Source of the DNA: Dactylosporangium sp. AC04546
GTDB taxonomy: Bacteria > Actinomycetota > Actinomycetes > Mycobacteriales > Micromonosporaceae
Assembly (NCBI RefSeq): GCF_022095675.1
Contig: NZ_JAHYSG010000181.1
Coordinates: 1-15,563 of the forward strand
Direction of reading: 5' to 3'
Length of the DNA: 15,563 nucleotides
Shown piece by piece: positions 12,408 to 15,563 of the stretch (position 1 is the stretch's first letter; each line of letters opens with the position of its first letter). Below the pieces are notes generated by a model. That model was not told where the DNA came from. It searched no databases and saw only the letters and a list, made by a program, of their open reading frames with translations. Both the position numbers and the translations under genes were made by a program.

Positions 12408-14914
12408 GCGGTCACCCGTCCGTAGACCGTCGTGCGGCGGCGGACCGGGCGGCCGGCCGCGGTGCCGATCGCCTCCAGCTCGGCCGTGGTGCGGGCCGAG
12501 CCGTGCTCGGAGCCGGCCATGCGGGAGATGGTCTCCTCCATGAGCGTGCCGCCGAGGTCGTTGGCGCCGCCCCGCAGCATCGCCACGGTGCCCTCGTCGC
12601 CCAGCTTCACCCAGGAGCACTGGATGTTGTCGATCCGGCCGTGCAGTAGGACCCGCGCCATCGCGTGCACGGCCCGGTTGTCCCGCCACGTCGGGCCCGG
12701 CCGCGCGATGCCGGCGAGGTAGATCGGCGCGCTGTGGTGGACGAACGGCAGGGCGACGAACTCGGTGAAGCCGCCCGTGCGGTCCTGGATGCCGGCGAGC
12801 ACCCGGAAGTGGCCGAGCCAGTGGCCGGGGTGGTCGACGTGGCCGTACATCATCGTCGAGCTCGACCGGATGCCCAGCTCGTGCGCCGTGGTCACCACCT
12901 CGACCCAGGCCGACGTGGGCAGCTTGCCCTTGGTGAGCACCCAGCGGACCTCGTCGTCGAGGATCTCGGCGGCGGTGCCGGGGATCGTGTCGAGGCCGGC
13001 CTCCTTGAGCTGCGCCAGCCAGTCGCGAATCGGCACGCCGGCCTTCGCCGCGGCGGTCACCACCTCCATCGGGCTGAACGCGTGGACGTGCATGCCGGGG
13101 ACCCGGGCCTTCACCGCGCGCACCAGGTCGGCGTAGGCGGTCACGGGCAGCTTCGGGTCGATCCCGCCCTGCATGCAGACCTCGGTCGCACCGGCCTGCC
13201 AGGCCTCCTCGGCGCGGTCGGCGACCTGCTCGTAGGACAGCCGGTAGGCGTCGGCGTCGCGCTCGCGCTGGGCGAACGCGCAGAACCGGCAGCCGACGTA
13301 GCAGACGTTGGAGAAGTTGATGTTCCGGTTGACGACGTAGGTGATGTCGTCGCCGACCGCCTGCCGGCGCAGGTCGTCGGCGATCCGGGTCAGCGCCTCC
13401 AGCCCCGCACCGTCCACGTTGAACAGCGCGAGCGCCTCGTGCTCGTACTGCTGCTCCAGGAGGCTGCCGGGGTCGCTCTCGGCCCGCTTCAGTCCACTGT
13501 GGACGTCGCTGTCGAGCCGCGCGCCACCGCCCGGTGACACCCGCTTCGCGACCTCCTGCCAGTCGCCGTACACCGTGTCGAAGTCGCCGCGGCGGTCCTC
13601 GGCGCGGCCCTCGGTGTCGATCGCCGTGTGCAGGTCGGTACGGCCGCTGCCGTCGTAGCCGCCGTCGGGCTCCTGCCAGGGCAGGCCCGCCGGCATGCTC
13701 GCCTCGTCGGCCAGGCCCGTCTCCGGATCCATGAGGGCGGCCAGGTGGCCGACCAGGCGGGCGTCGATCCACGGGACCCCGCGCCGCGCGTACTCCGGGT
13801 AGATCGTGAGCCGCTCCCGCAGCGTGAAGCCGGCCTCGGCGCTGCGCCGGGCCAGCTCGTCGATGGCGGGCCACGGGCGCTCGGGGTTGACGTGGTCGGG
13901 CGTGACGGGTGAGACGCCGCCCCAGTCGTCGATGCCGGCCCTGAGCAGGAGGGTGTACTCCTGGTCGATGAGGTTCGGCGGCGCCTGGAGCCGCGCCTTC
14001 GGGCCGAGCACCAGGCGGGCGACGGCGATCGTGGCCGCGAGATCCTGCAGCTCCGCGTCCGGCATCCCGCGCATCGCCGTGTCCGGCTTGGCGCGGAAGT
14101 TCTGGACGATGACCTCCTGGATGTGGCCGTACTCCCGCATGGTCCGGCGGATCGCGAACAGCGACTCCGCCCGTTCGCCGAGCGTCTCGCCGATGCCGAT
14201 GAGGATGCCGGTCGTGAACGGCACGCCGACCCGGCCGGCGTCGTCCAGCACGCGCAGGCGGACGGCGGGCTCCTTGTCGGGCGAGCCGTAGTGCGGGCCG
14301 CCGGGCTCGGACCACAGGCGGGTCGCGGTCGTCTCCAGCATCATGCCCATGCTCGGCGCGACCGGCTTGAGCCGCTGGAGCTCGGCCCACGACAGCACGC
14401 CCGGGTTGAGGTGGGGCAGCAGGCCGGTCTCCTCCAGCACCGCCACCGCGCAGGCCCGCAGGTAGTCGAGGGTGGAGTCGTAGCCGCGCTCGTCGAGCCA
14501 GCGCTTGGCCTGGGGCCAGCGCTCCTCGGGACGGTCGCCGAGGGTGAACAGCGCTTCCTTGCAGCCCTGCTTGGCGCCCTCGCGGGCGATCTCCAGGACC
14601 TCGTCGATCTCCAGGTACTCACTCGGCAGCCGGTGCGGCACGGTCGCGAACGTGCAGTAGTGGCAGCGGTCCCGGCAGAGGCGGGTGAGCGGGATGAAGA
14701 CCTTGCGGGAGTAGGTCACGACGCCCGGGCGCCCCGCGTCGGCCAGGCCGGCGTCGCGCACGTGGCCGGCGATCGCCAGCAGGTCGTCGAGCGCCGGGCC
14801 GCGGGCCGTGAGCAGGACGGCCGCCTCGGTCTCGTCGAGCGGGCGACCGTCGGCCGCCCGGCGCAGGGCCCGCCGCATCGCGTTGCCCTCGGTACTGCTG
14901 GCTGGAGACGTCAC
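12404..14914 (-). CDS. fbiC: FO synthase, CofG-CofH fusion (FbiC)
   Basis: This 836-residue two-domain radical SAM enzyme makes the F420 chromophore FO from tyrosine and a ribityl-diaminouracil. The N-terminal CofG half (about 62-400) carries the cluster motif CRDRCHYC (C80, C84, C87). The C-terminal CofH half (about 490-830) carries CYVGCRFC (C538, C542, C545). A less conserved acidic linker (about 400-490) joins them. Both cysteine triads are intact and full length matches actinobacterial FbiC. I take GTG 14914 because family members have a short leader before MRRAL and because TACGCT lies seven bases upstream, hinting at a leaderless mRNA. An internal ATG at residue 13 is preceded by GAGGG and is the alternative. 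Its stop overlaps that of the signal peptidase gene. Confidence 0.95.
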   Translation of the reverse strand: MTSPASSTEGNAMRRALRRAADGRPLDETEAAVLLTARGPALDDLLAIAGHVRDAGLADAGRPGVVTYSRKVFIPLTRLCRDRCHYCTFATVPHRLPSEYLEIDEVLEIAREGAKQGCKEALFTLGDRPEERWPQAKRWLDERGYDSTLDYLRACAVAVLEETGLLPHLNPGVLSWAELQRLKPVAPSMGMMLETTATRLWSEPGGPHYGSPDKEPAVRLRVLDDAGRVGVPFTTGILIGIGETLGERAESLFAIRRTMREYGHIQEVIVQNFRAKPDTAMRGMPDAELQDLAATIAVARLVLGPKARLQAPPNLIDQEYTLLLRAGIDDWGGVSPVTPDHVNPERPWPAIDELARRSAEAGFTLRERLTIYPEYARRGVPWIDARLVGHLAALMDPETGLADEASMPAGLPWQEPDGGYDGSGRTDLHTAIDTEGRAEDRRGDFDTVYGDWQEVAKRVSPGGGARLDSDVHSGLKRAESDPGSLLEQQYEHEALALFNVDGAGLEALTRIADDLRRQAVGDDITYVVNRNINFSNVCYVGCRFCAFAQRERDADAYRLSYEQVADRAEEAWQAGATEVCMQGGIDPKLPVTAYADLVRAVKARVPGMHVHAFSPMEVVTAAAKAGVPIRDWLAQLKEAGLDTIPGTAAEILDDEVRWVLTKGKLPTSAWVEVVTTAHELGIRSSSTMMYGHVDHPGHWLGHFRVLAGIQDRTGGFTEFVALPFVHHSAPIYLAGIARPGPTWRDNRAVHAMARVLLHGRIDNIQCSWVKLGDEGTVAMLRGGANDLGGTLMEETISRMAGSEHGSARTTAELEAIGTAAGRPVRRRTTVYGRVTA

Positions 14915-14921
14915 GCCTTGC

Positions 14922-14927
14922 AGCGTA
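14922..14927 (-). promoter_or_regulatory. Candidate leaderless-type -10 box of fbiC
   Basis: The minus strand reads TACGCT, seven bases, then the GTG start at 14914. It is the same hexamer as before the zincin-like gene. No good -35 box is seen at the right distance, and AAGG one base before the GTG is too close to act as a ribosome site. Confidence 0.4.
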
Positions 14928-14978
14928 TGCCGCCGCGGGACGGATGAACGCGCACCTCGGATGTGACTTAGTCCCCTT

Positions 14979-15018
14979 GCCGCCGGGCGGGTGGCCGGTG
15001 GGGCACCCGCCCGGCGGC
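14979..15018 (-). terminator. Perfect 15-bp stem hairpin terminator
   Basis: GCCGCCGGGCGGGTG (14979-14993) pairs without mismatch with 15004-15018 around a 10-base loop. It begins seven bases after the stop of the leftward gene at 15025 and lies before fbiC. There is no T-run, as is common for actinobacterial terminators. It should keep the upstream gene's transcript from entering fbiC. Confidence 0.7.
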
Positions 15019-15024
15019 TCCGGG

Positions 15025-15563
15025 TCAGTCGCGCGGCGGGATGACCTGCGTGCGCTGCGTCTCGTCGCCGTCCTCGGCCGGCTTCGGCGCGTCCTGGACC
15101 GGCGCCTCGAACCTGGCCGTCGCGTCGGGGTCGGCGGCGGGCTGGGTCGCCTGCGGGCTGAAGGCCGCCGTGGCGTCCGGGTCGGCCGCCGGCGAGGTGA
15201 ACGCGGCGGTCGGCTCGCTGCCGGGGTCGGCCGCCGGCGGGGTGAACGCCGCGGTCGGCTCGCTGCCCGGGTCATCGGTCTTCGCCTCGGCCTGCGGCTG
15301 CGTCTGCGGGAAGGCGCCCGTCTTGCCGAACGGCGAGGCGGCCTCGCCCTCGGCGGCCTCGGCCGCCGGTGCCGGGTGGGTCGACGTGCCGCCCGGCCAG
15401 CCCGCGGCGGCGAAGCCGTGCGGCGGGGTCGACGGGGCGGTGTCGGCCGGGGACGCCGAGACCGGCTCGTCGGCGCTCGCGGCGGGCGCCGTGTAGGTGG
15501 CGAACGGCGAGCTCAGCGGGGGCCCCGAGCTCGGCTCGGTCCCGGTCGGGGCCCCCGCTGAGC
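15025..15563 (-). CDS. Incomplete gene: Pro/Ala-rich, repeat-containing C-terminal tail
   Basis: The 3' part of a leftward gene is open from the window edge to a TGA at 15025 (178 visible residues); the start lies outside. It is rich in Pro, Ala, Thr, Ser, Glu and Asp and is probably disordered. Tandem units begin [30 protein letters not shown] and DPDATAAF, and the protein ends [10 protein letters not shown]. No catalytic motif, signal or membrane segment is visible. Nearly every codon ends in G or C in this frame, and the stop sits right before a terminator. Both support it over the open frame on the other strand. Such tails occur on actinobacterial membrane or cell-envelope proteins and kinases, but the family cannot be named from this part. 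Confidence 0.7.
   Translation of the reverse strand, partial: SAGAPTGTEPSSGPPLSSPFATYTAPAASADEPVSASPADTAPSTPPHGFAAAGWPGGTSTHPAPAAEAAEGEAASPFGKTGAFPQTQPQAEAKTDDPGSEPTAAFTPPAADPGSEPTAAFTSPAADPDATAAFSPQATQPAADPDATARFEAPVQDAPKPAEDGDETQRTQVIPPRD
15109..15273 (-). repeat. In-frame tandem repeats (45-51 nt) in the Pro/Ala-rich tail
   Basis: Units are 15229-15273 and 15184-15228 (45 bases each, nearly identical), 15133-15183 (51 bases, diverged) and a partial copy at 15109-15132. Each encodes DP(G/D)...TAAF followed by a Pro/Ala stretch. All copies stay in frame, so the repeat is at the protein level. Confidence 0.75.
15511..15563. repeat. Inverted repeat at the right edge of the window
   Basis: The arm 15511-15528 is the exact reverse complement of 15546-15563, giving an 18-bp perfect stem with a 17-base loop. 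It lies inside the coding frame of the partial gene and ends on the last base of the window, so it could be a real hairpin or a contig-end fold-back artefact. Confidence 0.8.

Noticed and set aside
12665..13537. Long plus-strand open frames opposite fbiC
   Set aside because: They are antisense to an intact, full-length FbiC with both radical SAM motifs, and their composition is typical of shadow frames.
15041..15496. Plus-strand open frame opposite the Pro/Ala-rich tail
   Set aside because: The minus frame has nearly all codons ending in G or C, coherent peptide repeats and a stop just before a terminator. The plus frame lacks a ribosome site and such signs.
1..15563. Mobile elements, CRISPR arrays, toxin-antitoxin or defence genes
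   Set aside because: No transposase, integrase, att-like repeat, spaced direct-repeat array or defence domain is visible. All main genes are metabolic, transport or housekeeping and share the same codon style.

Overview
The window comes from a very high G+C actinobacterium. Third codon positions are nearly all G or C, starts are often GTG, and several genes look leaderless. A WhiB-family regulator, a DUF3499 protein and a fused F420 cofactor gene (fbiC) all point to Actinomycetota. A filamentous or Micromonosporaceae-like lineage is my inference and is not proven by the sequence. I see no phage, insertion sequence, CRISPR array, tRNA or rRNA.

Left part (3-10320): a polyamine island built as two divergent operons around a control region at 6295-6588. 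The leftward operon is potD-potA-potB-potC, then a saccharopine/carboxynorspermidine dehydrogenase-like gene, then an agmatinase-family gene. Its six genes overlap or lie 1-3 bases apart. The rightward operon is an Lrp/AsnC regulator, a class III aminotransferase of the putrescine-pyruvate type, a small PPOX-fold flavoprotein and a PuuB-like FAD amine oxidoreductase. All four overlap. A simple model is that polyamines are imported by PotABCD and made from agmatine by the agmatinase. The aminotransferase and/or oxidoreductase would then remove amino groups, with Lrp sensing an amino acid or amine. No aldehyde dehydrogenase, gamma-glutamylpolyamine synthetase or carboxynorspermidine decarboxylase lies in the window, so the pathway is incomplete here and the dehydrogenase's substrate is open.

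Middle part (10317-11571): a conserved-looking actinobacterial housekeeping block. A degenerate zincin-like protein and a DUF3499 protein are transcribed divergently from a short spacer with leaderless-type promoters. A strong bidirectional terminator follows, and then a WhiB (WhiB2/WhmD-type) regulator read leftward. whiB has a recognisable promoter whose -10 lies inside a perfect 16-bp palindrome with BldD-like half-sites, and a leader of about 147 nt.

Right part (11916-15563): a small Ser-His type signal peptidase read rightward converges on fbiC (FO synthase, CofG-CofH fusion), their stop codons sharing CTAG. A perfect 15-bp stem hairpin separates fbiC from an incomplete leftward gene with a repetitive Pro/Ala-rich tail. 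The last 53 bases form a large inverted repeat ending exactly at the window edge.

The most interesting signals are the operator-like palindrome on the whiB promoter, the loss of the metal site in the zincin-like protein, the dehydrogenase without its decarboxylase partner in the polyamine operon, the cluster of leaderless promoters, and the edge inverted repeat. I did not find a clear new multi-gene system beyond this polyamine island.
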